Of a stretch of DNA of 64,000 bases, positions 24,201 to 38,300 are shown one piece after another. Location: assembly GCF_000699445.3 (NCBI RefSeq), contig NC_067195.1, positions 19,849,287 through 19,913,286 on the forward strand, given 5' to 3'. Numbering within the stretch: the stretch's first letter is position 1; each line of letters begins with the position of its first letter. The notes under the pieces are model-generated. The model worked only from the letters and a program-made list of their open reading frames with translations, ran no database searches and was not told where the DNA came from. A program made the translations under genes and the position numbers. Origin of the DNA: Schistosoma haematobium (taxonomy: Eukaryota > Platyhelminthes > Trematoda > Strigeidida > Schistosomatidae).

Positions 24201-27200
24201 AAAAGTGCCTATGTGTTCCTCTCTTTTTCGTACTTTTTAAATAACTTATAAAAACTGAATCAGCTTATTATTCTCCGAGCCAGTGTATTACCGTGCCCCG
24301 ATGATTTATACAGTCACTGTGTCTTTTGTCGATTTCCTGCCGTTCAATATTAGCGTGTCTGAAATATAAGTATCCTAAATACCAATTTCTTGGCTTTTGG
24401 TATACTGTCATCATAAATGTGTTAAGTTTATAGAACATATACGAAATGAAATAGGAGAAATATTTCATTATCATTGATCATATTAGGATGTCACAATGGG
24501 TAGTAAAAACCTCTTTAGAAAAATATATAGAGTGAAAAATTGATCACTGATATCATTATCTACTTCATTTACCCTGCCCCTTTTAATGAAAATTTCAAAG
24601 TTAAGCATATGGATTAAAAGAAACTTAAATTTACTTGAAAAATTTGCTTGTATTATGTATGGAATAACTCCGTTTGTCCATGTTCTTGAAACATAAGCTG
24701 TAGCTGCCCTTTTAGACCTTCTTTTACCTTGAGAAAACTCTTTCTTTTTTCTTTGTTCAGGAGTAAACATTAATATGTCAGCTTTCTGCTGATAAAATTT
24801 ATTTAACTGAATAAATGCTTGTGTTTTGGCCTTAAGTTGGCGATATCTTCGACGTTTAAGTAATTCATTCCTTTTTCTCTGCCAGTTTTGACCAAACTTT
24901 CTCGATTTTTCCCTTCGTTCACTTGTTAATTTTTTGAGTTTGTTTGGGAGACTTCTGTCTGCCATATCTTTGTAATTTTGAATATGCTTTTGTTTCAAGT
25001 GACGTGAGTTACCACCTAAATGAGTGCTGAATATTAAAAAAAGTGTTAAAGATATGTGATGGATATGCTTGTAATGACGTTTCTTATGTGGGTTCCATTA
25101 ACAATTTTTTAAAAGGACATGACCAATACTAAGATTTCTCTTGGACAAATAATAGAAAACTTTTGTTGCAAATATCAGAAAACGTGCTTGCGGAAACTCA
25201 GTTTAGATTAAATAAAGTCGGATTTCTAGAAAGGAAAGTATCAACTTTTTTGATTGAGATCATGAACCGATTGATGTTAGACCACTTTTGAAAACCTGGA
25301 AACACTGGACGGCCCATTCGTCTTATTGTGGGACTCCTCAGCAGTACGCATCCCCGATCCCGCCCGCGGGGTTCGAACTTAGGGACTTAGGTCTCGCACC
25401 CGAACGCTAACATAAAACGCTGACACAAAACAGTGAAACAAGGAAGATGAAACTACTGACTGAAAATTGACAATATTTGCAGTTAAGATATTGAAGAAAA
25501 TTTAATAAATATCAGCAATTCTATTTTCGTAGTTAAATATGATCTTAAGCATAAATCTGACTTAATGAATTAAAAAGAAAATCCAACGGTATCTAAACCT
25601 AACTTATATAATTATATACAAAAAGTGAACCAACCTAATACTTTCATAAAACATCTTTCTACAAAAGTAAATTATCTTGACTCTATATTTTGCAAAGTAC
25701 CTTTGAGAGTTTGGTGATCTATACGGATGGATAGAAATTCTGTTAGTATTCAATCTCGTTCTAGGAAATTACTTACAGTTACCTCCATAGAATATTCCGA
25801 AAAAAGAATATGCAAGTGAGCAGTTGTTGTTTTTAGTAACTTTATCAGGTTGTTCAATTACAAGTCCATAATCGTTTTGGTGTAGTGCTCGAAATTTCAC
25901 GTATGAATATAATCAAAAAGGGGTTTTGTGGATATTTTAGTAATATAGTAGTTGAATTTATGGGTCGATTGAAGCTAGACCACCGTGGAAAACCTGTAAG
26001 CACTGGACGGCCGTTTCATCCTAGTATGAGACTCCTCAGCGATGTGAATCTCACGAGGCGGTTTCGCATATATGAATAATTAAACTGAATAGTGTTATAT
26101 GTTAAAATTGTAAACTTTTGCATCATTTAGAGTTTAAATATATCTAAAATCTGTCAACTGTAAATTTAACATATTATTTCGAAAATGTAGCCGGAAAACC
26201 CATTGTAAGTTATCGGATTCCAACCGATTTAGTAAATTAAACCATCTGAATAAAATGTCTGATAATTAAGTTATGGTAAACAGTTGTTCACATAAATATT
26301 CTTTATCATAATTATCCCTTTTATAACTTCGTTTCTGTAACTTTGTATACTTGGTAATACCCACCAAGCTATCAAACCTTAATATATTTAACAATGACTA
26401 AAGCATCTGATCATAAACTCTAATAATTGATCTTTCAGTTCATTCAAAAATCACTAGGTATCGACTGCATAACCATTTATAGTACAGTGCTTTAAAAATT
26501 GTCACCAAGTCTCAACTTCCCTTAGTCTTGTTATAATTGTACGGATTTAGTTCGTTTCTAACATAACTCGTAGTTCACAGTTATTTATGTGAAGAGGTAA
26601 GATATCAACAGTCAAACTCAAGAAACGATATACACAACTTCGTGAACTTGTTTAAGTAGGACGGAAATCTTTTACTTTGGATTAATTGCATTGTAAAGTT
26701 TTGCTATTTGTACGAACAATTATACAAGATATTCTAGTAGACTTGTTTAATTTAAAATATCCTCAACAATATTCTTAGTTCTGTAGAATAATCATTTAAC
26801 ACATACGTATTTCATCATTATATAATCAGGATGGTGTTGCAGTTTTATCTTATACTGTAGGTGTTAACAACATAGATGTATCTCAAGAAAGTCATTATAT
26901 CTTTGAAAACTCTCTATATAGTAGTTTGTTAAGGATTTATATAAACTTCTAAGGAGAACTGCAGATATAAAAGGTGTATTAATCAAAACCTTGCTGCATT
27001 TTTTTTTAAAGGGATTTCACCTACTGTCCTCTATTTTATCATCTAATTCATCCATTATACACTGAAAAAGGATATTAGATATCTAGATTTTTTCACTTTT
27101 TCTATACTTGTCAACTGAACTAAAGTAGTTTTCTGTATTTATTGATTAGTTGAAGTCAAGTTCGTGGTTGATAAAAACATACACCGAATGTTATATAATA

Positions 27201-27349
27201 GAATAAACCGTATTCAATTATCTTCAGAAATGCATCACAAGCAACTTATCAAATAAAAGTGTGAACATATTTCATGTACTTTATTTAATCCGAAGAGAAA
27301 GCTTACAATAAGTCGCCAAATGTCAGGAATTCAAATGTATATTCAGCAG

Positions 27350-27401
<52 letters not shown>

Positions 27402-29321
27402 GATGTAAATATATATGATTTATTTATGAACGTTTGCATTATAGTTGAACTATAAAGTCATATGTTTAAATGAGAAATATCGTCATTGTATATCGGCAGT
27501 CATATGCAAAGGATTTTCTACTACAACTGTATCTTTTTTTAAAAGTTCTTCATATGAAAATTTACTATGCAGTAAAAAAAATGTATTTTCATTTTAGTAA
27601 ACTAACAGCTATAATGAAACTGGAACATGATATTAATTCGAAGAAATCTCATCAATATTATTCACCGCGTAAGAGTTTCAATACGTGAGATAATGAGTCA
27701 GTTGAAGCTAGACCCCCATAGAAGACCTGGAAGCCGTTTCGTTCTATTATGGGACTGCTCAGCAGTGTGCATCCACGATCCCGCTTGCGGGATTCGAACG
27801 TAGGACCTATCAGTAAGACTTTGTTTCCTAAAATATTTGACTCACATTTGTCTGAATTAGTTTTGATAAGATCTGAATGGGAAGCTCGTGTAGTGAACTT
27901 GCTTTAAATAATATTCAGATCAAATACATGGTGATTGAGGTGATATTTAAACCTATTCAACAGATACTTATCAAAGTCTAGTGAATGGAGAACTAGGACC
28001 AACAAATAGAGTCTAAGTCTCATGAAGTACTTAGCGAAATAACTTTTTGTTTTCTAATATCTTACAGTCTTCATTGCGCAAATCTTCATAAGTTTAAAAA
28101 TAGACAAAAAACAGTTTGTAATGGCCAGTTAATACCTGGTTTTCTAGTATAAGTCTTCGGCCGATGTAATTTCATGATAAAAACTATCTTGAGTTTGTAA
28201 CAAATCTCCACAGATATTCAATTGGCATTACGATAAATAGAATAAGATTTCGGTTATTTAAACTTTGAAGTGCCATTTTCATTAATGTTATCACAATGAG
28301 CAAACAAATAGTCAAATATTAATCATACTCCATAATATAAACATCTCTTATTAGTAATACTCCGTCTTCATTTTATCCATTCAGAACATCTCTGAAAGTT
28401 TCCAAAGGTCATTATGTTTCACACATCTTCCATTTCAAGGTAATGTCAGTGACATCCAAGCATAACTTTTGGATTTTCGGAATAAAGAGAACTAACAGAA
28501 AGCTGGATTTAAGAAAAAGAATAAGTGATCACATGACGAGCTGAAAACTTTAGGATAATCGCTGTTGTGTGTAGTGACTTACTGTCACACGTGTATCAGT
28601 ATAAAATAAAATTTGATCATTCAAAGTTCACATTGATCCATTGAACTCATGATAATCTCTAACTACAATCATCAGCTGTAACTCATTACAATTGGAGTGG
28701 TGATTTATTAAGTGATATCCATAATAAACAACATTCGTAATGGACAAACTTTATATTTTATATTTTTTTGTACAAAATAAGATTATTATCTGTAGTCTTA
28801 CATATTTGATAGCTTTTTGCATAAGTTTTTAGCTCAAAAGTTTAGGCTCTTAAATCTCTTAACAATTTTGTACCGATTCGGCTGTGGCGTGATTTTAAAT
28901 AATAAAAAAATTAACTATCCTTATAATCATGTTTGACTCGGAAAATAAAAATCCTGCTTACCCTTATTGATTTCATATACACTATTTAGAATTTAGGAAA
29001 TTATTATGGTAAAAAATAAAGCACCAAAAGCCTTAAAACCTTAATGAAAATAAAATACAACTTGCACACTGTATAGTGTCCGATTTATTTTAATTATACA
29101 AGAGTCATACATACTTTGATTATTAAACATTAATGACTCTTTATGATATACAATAGACAAGTTGACCATTAGTTTAAATACCAGTTGAAAATTTTCCCTG
29201 GTCGAATTGGTTACATGCCATTTTTAATAATAACATCCTAGTCACATGAAAAGTTAAAAAAAGAATAATCAAATGATTTTCTATGATTGTACAACCCCTC
29301 CAGATATTTCAATTATTAAGT

Positions 29322-29382
<61 letters not shown>

Positions 29383-32300
29383 GTGATTTTTAACTGTTGA
29401 TTATACTGATTATGATTGTTTGACATTTGAAAAGAAAGAATATATTTTAGTTTTATTGAATCAGATCCCAGATTTTGTTCTTTGTAACTTATTTCCTCTT
29501 TGCTTTTTTCTTTTTCTTTTTCTTCTCTCCCCCCCTCGTGTTTTTAACTGTCCTTTGTTTGAATGTATATATATATGTCATTGTGTGTATATGTCCATAT
29601 GGAATTTACGTATACAGGATTTTTAGTGTGTTTTATTTTATCATTTCTTTCAATTTCCAAAAATGAGATACTTTTCAGATTTCTCCCATATTATGTGAAT
29701 TTTTAATGTTGTCGTGATGAAGAAAAACCAAAATGAAATGTTACAAGACATAACTAATCTAATTAAAATGGAACTCATTTTTCGTTATACTTTATCTATC
29801 TCCTACTTATATGTTTATGGCTGTTTTCGTGACTGTTATTGACTTTATTTCACTCAATAGAATTCTGGCCCTTTATTACTGAAAAATTGACAAAGACGAT
29901 TAATATATAAACGTATTTGAATCTATTGAAGTTAATGGTATTTGGTTTCAATTTTGGCATGCTGGTATTTTACAGATTTTTTATTTATGTATTAATAAGA
30001 TATACGATGTTATTTCTGTATTGTATCCCGACGAGAATTATGAATGGTAACTCTTCAGAACTATTTATGGACAAATACGATACATATACTTTTATTGTAT
30101 AATTATTAAGTAGCTAAACTATGGATATTCATGTTCCCCTTATTAAAAGCTTTATTTCAACCCACAGACTATTATTATACGATTTACCATTCTTGAGTTA
30201 TGTCCAGTTTACTAATTACAATCTCCCACATTCACAGCCACTTTTGGCTAGGTCTTGTACAAATATTACTTTCTATTTTATGGTACGATCTGGTCTGTTT
30301 GGTTTGTATACAAACCCAGTGTGTTTGAAATACATGAGTCATATCGCATAGGCTGAGATTGGTGTTCTGGACTTAACTGGCTGGGCTAGGTAGGAAGCAA
30401 GACCAATAAGGACTCTAGACTGCTCGTGAGGGTTTACACGTCATTGATCCGGTCAATCAGTCACTGTTCTCTAATCGCCGTTATCATTACATCATATATT
30501 GATAAGGGCACAAGGCCACAAGATATAACAATTGATGGTCACAATTCTTTTTCTTTATTAGGAGTTATAACTAGGTCAATAAAAATAGATTAATTAAAAT
30601 CTTTCTTGGAAGCAATGCCAACATCAGAATGGTTGCTATGATCAAAACTAATACCATTCCGAAAATTCTATTCCAATTGTAGTGTGAATATTCTGTTTCC
30701 CTTAGTTTAATTATAAAGTTTCTAGAATACTTAAATTACTAGTATTGTCTGCTATTTATCTTTTTTTTCTAGATTTATATATGAAAACATTAGAGAAAGT
30801 GTTTTAATTCTTACAAGTTGAAATGCAGATGAACATTTTGTTATTGCTGTCAGTGTTCAATAGAGCTCCTTTAAATGAAACAAAAATAAAAGTACAGTTT
30901 TAGAAGAGAAGAAAAACATATACATGTATACAACTTATGGAACACGTAAACTTTTGGACATGATGACAATAAAAGTTTATACACAATTGGTCTACTTAAT
31001 ATTCAATAATAAAGTCATTCATTTGTCATAGTGATTAATGAAAACAATCGACATTTTGATTATTTTTTTAAAAATTTGTGTTGGTCAAGTAGACACAAGC
31101 CTACATTATTTTTTTAGAAAATATAGTGGTTATCTATCATTTTTTGAACTACAAACAGAATTATTGATTTATAAGAATCTGTTTTTTTTCCGGTCAATTT
31201 ATAATTTACCAATGTCTATTAATCAATATAACTCATTACACAATATTGGGATACAGTGAACTTTATTCTGAATCTATGTTCTTACTGCGTCACTAAATAG
31301 TTATATAAGCCCAACTGTTTTTTTGCTGCTATCCTATTTGATTTTCAAAGCCTGTCTTCGCATTTCTTTATGTAAGTTAAACCGTATACATTCATTTTAT
31401 TGCGAAATCTATGCAGGTTATTTGCAATTGATGTGATCCAAATGGAACGAAATGGTATTTGAATTGTTTTGTTCAATGTCTTGGTTGTTCACTTTTCAAA
31501 TTATTTACATAAACTCTGTGTAAAACAATTAATTCAGAAAAATATAACTGTGTTCAGTGGGAACAAATGGCTTTTAGACATGATGGAATGTAACAATTTC
31601 GCTCATTATTAAACTATCTAACATAAATTCATTTCATTAGGATTTATAACTGAATGCTCGTTAAGTAAACCGAAAGGTATGTCAGATATCTACCTCAGAT
31701 CCTGTTAATTCTTTAAATTAAATTAAATACAGAATAAAGTAATTTTCTATGGCTGCATAAATATGCTGACTTTTAAATCTGTCAATGAAAATATAAAACA
31801 TCTCACTGACTTTCACTCGCATTATTTTTCTAAACTTATGTTGTAGAAATTTTACGAAAGTTTATTTGTTTCATCACTCACCGAATTCAATTAAAGAAAC
31901 TCTGAAACCTAGAGTATACAAAGAGATGTAATTGATGGAGTCTAAACATTTGGAAGATATAATTACCGTTGGTGATAGTGAGTAGTGGCTGTGAATTAAA
32001 TAGCGTGAATAATGTTAACCCAATGTTCTGAAACTTTTGTTCTCGTTACATGATCTAAAAATCCTGGATTTGCATCTAAAGAGTCGCGCGCTCATACTTA
32101 TCAAGATTTATAGATTAAGACAAAAATGTTATTCAGTAATTCTTAATTATCACTGACTGTCCTGAATGTTCACACGATTTATAAGAAACTCCGGGTAGAA
32201 GTGAAGTATTAGAATTCCTGAACATATGACTCGTCAATTTAAGCTCCACTTCTAAACCATCCATTTTATGAATGAAACTTCAATAAACTCATCCATCTAA

Positions 32301-35300
32301 GCTACAAATGTTCACCATCTTGAAACAAGACATGACAACAAACTAGAAATCAGTTTTAGAATTTCATGTATAATATTATATGCATTAAAAGCATTATATT
32401 AAACACTTCTAATATAAAGGGAAATAATTGTGTGTACAACGTGATGAGTAACTTAGTTTTACGAGTATAAAAAGATTGGAACTTAATTTGTAAGTATTAA
32501 GATTTGTTACACATTTTTATCTACCAATCTGTTCCTGAACGTCCAATAGTGTTCTATGTTTACAGAATTCTGAATAAGGCCTAAAATGTATTAGAATTCA
32601 AAACCTCCGATAAAAATTCGTTTTGTTTAAGAATTTATTATGTTGAACAACAATCGCAAACGTTGTTGAATATAATGTAAGAATTACGAGAAACTATACA
32701 ATAAACCGACAAAAATTCGTTGCAACTCAGCACATTTATTAGATAGTCCATTTTTCTGCAAAAAATTAAAGATGACGAGAGATGTCATTTCGACACTTTC
32801 TCAGTTGGAAAAAAACCCTATTTATTAACGCATCGAACTAACATTACATTTAAAGATACCCATTCAACATAATTTTAAGAAGAATCAGTATTTAAGTTCA
32901 ATTCGAAAATCACGATGTATATTAAGGTAGATTCGATGTCCAAAGATAATGACCGACTATAAATGTTCTGAACAATCCATCAAGTTAAACACAATGTATT
33001 TATAATTTAGTCTATTATGTATCTGAATCATGATTAGAAAATGTCAGCTAGATTACACTGTCGTTGGAAACAATTTCATTTGGTCTATTTAAAAATTACA
33101 TTATTCTTCAAATTAAAAGAGGTTGAGATTTGGTGAGAATGAATTGATGTCAAAAAAGCCCCAGAGGGGCTCCAGGCCGAGTTAATTATTAAACTGACTA
33201 ACAGATTATACATTACGTTCACGTGAACTAATCTCTGAAACACACTAATACGTCTCATGAATTTAATCATTTGGTTCAGTAATTAAAAATGACTGCTATA
33301 TAATGCATTCAACATAACTACCAACTACAATAAATCATTAGCCCAATAAAAAATTATTTACGGCAAATACATGTAGTGTATCACTTGAGCAAATAATAAT
33401 ACTCGTAAAGTGTAAAAAATCAATGTGTGAAAATCGGTTTACAGTTAGGGTAACATTAAAATAACTCTGATACTTGGGGACGACATTAACATTCCATTTA
33501 TGTTAGATATATTAAATTATTGACGAACTATTATTCTTAATCAGTTTAAATTATAAAACAAAACTAATTTCTTTTAATTATAGTTGCGCACTAATGAGGA
33601 GGAAGAAACGGCCGTCCAGTGCTTACAGGTTTTCAACGGTGGTCTAGCTTCAATTGATTAATGATATCAAATATTAAAATTACTATAATATCTACAAAAC
33701 CCCTTCTGATAAAGATTATAGATGTACAAAAATCATTAGAGATTGCATTTATTGATTCGAAATAATATAATGTTTTCAACTAGTGGTGTGAGAAAACAAA
33801 TAAACATGTACCACTGAGAAAATGAATCCATTTGGTTAGGATTTTAGTGATTAGTAAAGTTTGATAAAGAGACAAGGGGTAAGGTCGTTAATAAATTATT
33901 TGTCTAATAAAAATAAACAAACAATCGTTCACGAAATTTAAGGTCAGTCAAACTAATTGAATCATATTGATTATGAGTGATGCAATGAAATCTTAGTTAC
34001 CTATAAAGTAAACGAGCATTTTAAATATGACTGAAACTTCAAAACGAATACTTATACTAATAGTATAATCCATGACCAGGTACGTTTGAAAATTACTTCT
34101 TTATAGAAATGTACATAATTATTTTGAATTATAGCTCGATAATAACTTCCCCTATTGTGACAGTGATTTATATATTTTAAAATCTAAATGAGGCACTTCA
34201 ATCCTTTCAAAATCACAGGGACGTCTTAGTGATAAGTCTCAAAAACCAAGAAACTTAAGGAAAAGGTTTCTAAACGGTTGTTTTCAACAACAATAAGTCC
34301 AAAAAACCCATTATAATGTATAACCATTTAAACTAATATCATAGTGGCTACTAAGATTGATGTAATTCAAATTGATCTAAGGAATAAATCAGGCAACATT
34401 ATTCATAATTATTTGATCAGTTTTACACTATTAAACTTTTTGTATGATTCATGTGAATTCGCTTCAACTTGTTTCATGATAACCTTTTAAAATAGATTGT
34501 TTCAGTGAGTTGCCTTCAAGGTGATATACAGTTGAGTTATCACATCGTGCAAATACATTGTTGATCTAATTTATCTTTTAATGGTTGTTATTAAACTTAT
34601 ATTTAAAAACCATATTGATATTACTGGAAAAAAAACTGTAAAATAACTAACTCTGAATTGATGAATATTTGGAGCTTAAGCAAAGAACTTCAGTCATGTT
34701 GAATTTTCTGTATTAAATAATTTAATTATACCTAAACTTATGAAATGCAGGAGGGTAAATACTCCTTCTGACATTTCCTGCTGAAATTCTGTGTCAGCAT
34801 TTTAGCACTGGTAATGTACATTACTGAACATTATATTTATCAACAAACTTTCATTTTTTTCAACTACTGCCCATTCTAAATTCATTTGGTATTGTTTGTT
34901 TGAATATTTTCATTGATGTTTAGAACTACAATTGATCAGTCTCTTACTGGCGTATGTGCATCCTTTGCATATTGCCTTAAGTCACAAGCATTATAAGCAA
35001 AGATGGATGGTAGTTAGCAGTGGAATCCAAGGCGAGCGTTTTGTCCTATTTAGGACTCGTCAGCTGACAAAATCATGATCTCAAATTGGTACTTGCTAAT
35101 AGACACACGATGATAATTCAATTGTCTAAATGAATGAATAGAACACCACTCAAACGTTTGATTTGAACATATATGCACAATATTGACTCTATCAGTTATG
35201 TATTTGTTGTTTGTTCCGTTCTAATCGAACGGTACACGTTTACATTTTGAGTTAAAATCTTTTTTTGTTGTTATTAGTCTCTTAATAACCATTCCATTTC

Positions 35301-38300
35301 TCCTAATATGCGTGAAGGCTGTTATTAAATTGAATTATTTGTCTCGTTATTTTTCAATATTTGTATGACGTTTATTTTTGTGTGACGATTGTGAATAGAA
35401 CAATTAACGATTCCATAGGTAAGACATGCTTATTAATGTTCATCAAATGTTTATTGAGTTTCATAACTTGTCTATATTTTATTGGTTCAGAAATCGGCTG
35501 AACAAAATGAATTTATTCTGTCATGCAAACATTATTCAAACTGCGTTGTTTATATTAGTTATATAAATTAAAATGAGAATTTTTGAAAAAAAATGTCGAA
35601 AATACTGACTTTTATTCACGAACATCATCCAAATGCGAACATTTCTGATCATCATTAGATTTAAATTCAATGATCCAAACCTATCATGTTCATCATGTTA
35701 CCTCAAGGTCTTTATCCCGATGGCTCACGAGATCGTGATCACCTAATGATGAATTCGAAACTTAAGTAATGTAGTCGCGGCTTTAACAGTTATGCACATG
35801 ACGTCAGTTTATAATAAAACTTGGTTTTGAAGTATTATTATAGCTAAATACATTAATTTTATTTTCAAGAGGGTGATGATGAAGCAAGTACTGATCACAA
35901 GTACAAAAACAGTACAATAATTATAAACAAATAACTTTGAAAGGGTTTGACTTGATAATCTCAGATTAATTGAGGATTGGGTAGATTGTTAATAAAAAAC
36001 TATATGACTTATTATTCTCACGAGTACGAAAATATTCTTACAGGTATTTATAAATATTTGTCTACGCAAGATACTCCATATCCATTAGCCAAGCACCATC
36101 AGCAATAACCTGTTGTGGCAGAGAACAAAACAGCTCCCAGCCCAAAAAGTAAATCAAAAAGGACACTAGAGATGGATAGGAAACGCTTTTCGGAAATCGT
36201 CCAAGCGTAGTACAGGGAAGTCCCAACTCGGAATCCTAAATACAAAAAGAAGAGAGTCAGACCAAAGAATACATGGCTCCAGGAACCGGAGATAGACATC
36301 AAGAGCAAGGATAGCCACTTAGCAACAACTAAAAAGGAGGACCCAGAACAAAGTAGTCTGGAGAATCCTGGTCAGCAGCCCATGCTCCACAAGGGGTATT
36401 GAGTAAAACAATTAAATTTTCTACCAATTGAGAACGAAGTTTAAGCGTCAGAACCAATCTGGTTCAGAAAATTCCAAAAGTTATAATAGCGTTTCAGTCT
36501 CTCCTACCATTGGATGAGTCCTCATGTGACTCAATAACTAATGTGATATTTTTTACCATTATAAGGCCTGTGTTCAGCAACAGTAAAGGGGATAGAGACC
36601 TGTAGTTAATTTGATTCCTTGTCATTATGCTACTTCAGTAGGACGATTTACAGTGTATTCTAGTCAGTATTATCATAAGCGACTGATCATGCACGCAGAA
36701 CTATCAAAGGCGATGTAGATGATGGGTTGTGGTTTAGTAGGAAGGATGAAGTCGACCGATGATCACGCCTGAGTGTTCCTCATAATCTTTTATGGTCTAA
36801 ACGATGTAGGTTTCTTTGCAATATTCTATTTTGTGAGGACAATAACGGACTATGATACAGATCGAACCATTCTATGTAGTATAAAAGTTGCATAAATAAG
36901 TAGCATATAAAAATGTAAGATTCGCACAGATTCAGTGAAATTTTGCAACAATAGTGTTGACATCCTGTTCCATATTATATGCACAATATGAGTGGAAATA
37001 GTGAACCACTTACTATTATATTATGAAATCATGTATCAGTGACTAACAATAATCTAAAAAAGAACTTTTAACCCTAGTAACAAATAAGTACAGCTGTGAA
37101 CTTCTTGTTATATCAATGTAAATTTCTTCAAATAATACAAAACATTTAAATATTTGTCTTTCTTTGCATTTATATTTAAACACAACAGCTGTTTACAATA
37201 ATAATCCTTTTTTTTTAAAGTAAATATATGTAAGATAAAGCTGGTATTATCTGTCAAACTGCAAATGTACTAATAATACTAATATCATACCAGTACTAAT
37301 ATATAGTATTATCAACAGACCTTACATTAATCAGTATTACTTATAAGAATAGAATTGGAAATAGTGAATCTTAAACAAACTATTCATGACAAAATAGTTA
37401 TGTACATTATTGTTAATAAAAGCAAATTATGTAATAAGCTCATATCTCTAATAGATAAACATCTATATATTTCTTTTTTCTTTAAGACTATTATTTGTAA
37501 TTTATTTTTCCTAGGTAGTTATAGTTCTATGCTAGGGTTATTTGTCCTTTTAATATTGTTACTTTTCTGAATAAGATAATCTCAGCAATAAATTAAATAG
37601 GGCAGAATGTAAATGTAAAATTATTACAATGATGATGAATAAAAATCGTGAAAATGACTATACTTGATATGTTTATCTGTAAGCACATGGTAACATGCAC
37701 ATACACAAACATACAGTTCTCAATGGGGAAAATATATGCTAATAAGGAATTTGTTGAATTGATTATTTTATATATCTTGTACCATGACGTAATATTTGTC
37801 ACCATCTTGGTATAAATTAACTCTATTCTGAAATATGACGGGAACAAGTTAAAGAAGTACTAGACAGTTATTTTTTTTATGTTCTGAAACTTTCGAGAAA
37901 TACAGACATTAAGATTTTGCAACTCACAAGATAGTGGTTAAAATAGCAAACTGGAATTTATTGTGGAAAACACTATCCTACTTCTAGTTTCTTATTATGA
38001 ATCTCATTGGATTACCAAATAATTGTTCATAAACCATTTAAAAATCAATATAGAAAACTACTTTTGCCGTAGTAGCTTTAAATTGCTCAATTCAAAAAGA
38101 AAAACAATCTTTATCATAAGTCTATGTCAGATGAAAAAGACTTAACACAATTAGAAACCGTTTATGCTGGTTAGTATTTTATAGGGAATATGTCAAAGAC
38201 AAATATCACATGAAAAAATATATCTTGAAACTTAAAGCAAACGACAGAAGTTTGTTCTACTTTTGGAATAAAATATGAACAGTAAAATGATTCAATTGTT

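Noticed and set aside
27354..29381. AT-repeat clusters considered as origin or CRISPR-like array
   Set aside because: They are plain dinucleotide microsatellites without spacers or associated genes.
29420..29666. Overlapping hydrophobic plus-strand open frames
   Set aside because: They follow a long AT microsatellite and consist of T-rich codons (Phe/Leu runs); low complexity rather than a membrane protein.
33155..33175. Small hairpin AGCCCC-AGA-GGGGCT
   Set aside because: Six-pair stem with no poly-T or gene context; likely chance.
37355..37570. 71-codon plus-strand frame with hydrophobic end
   Set aside because: AT-driven composition, no domain, lies inside the Tolloid intron on the opposite strand.
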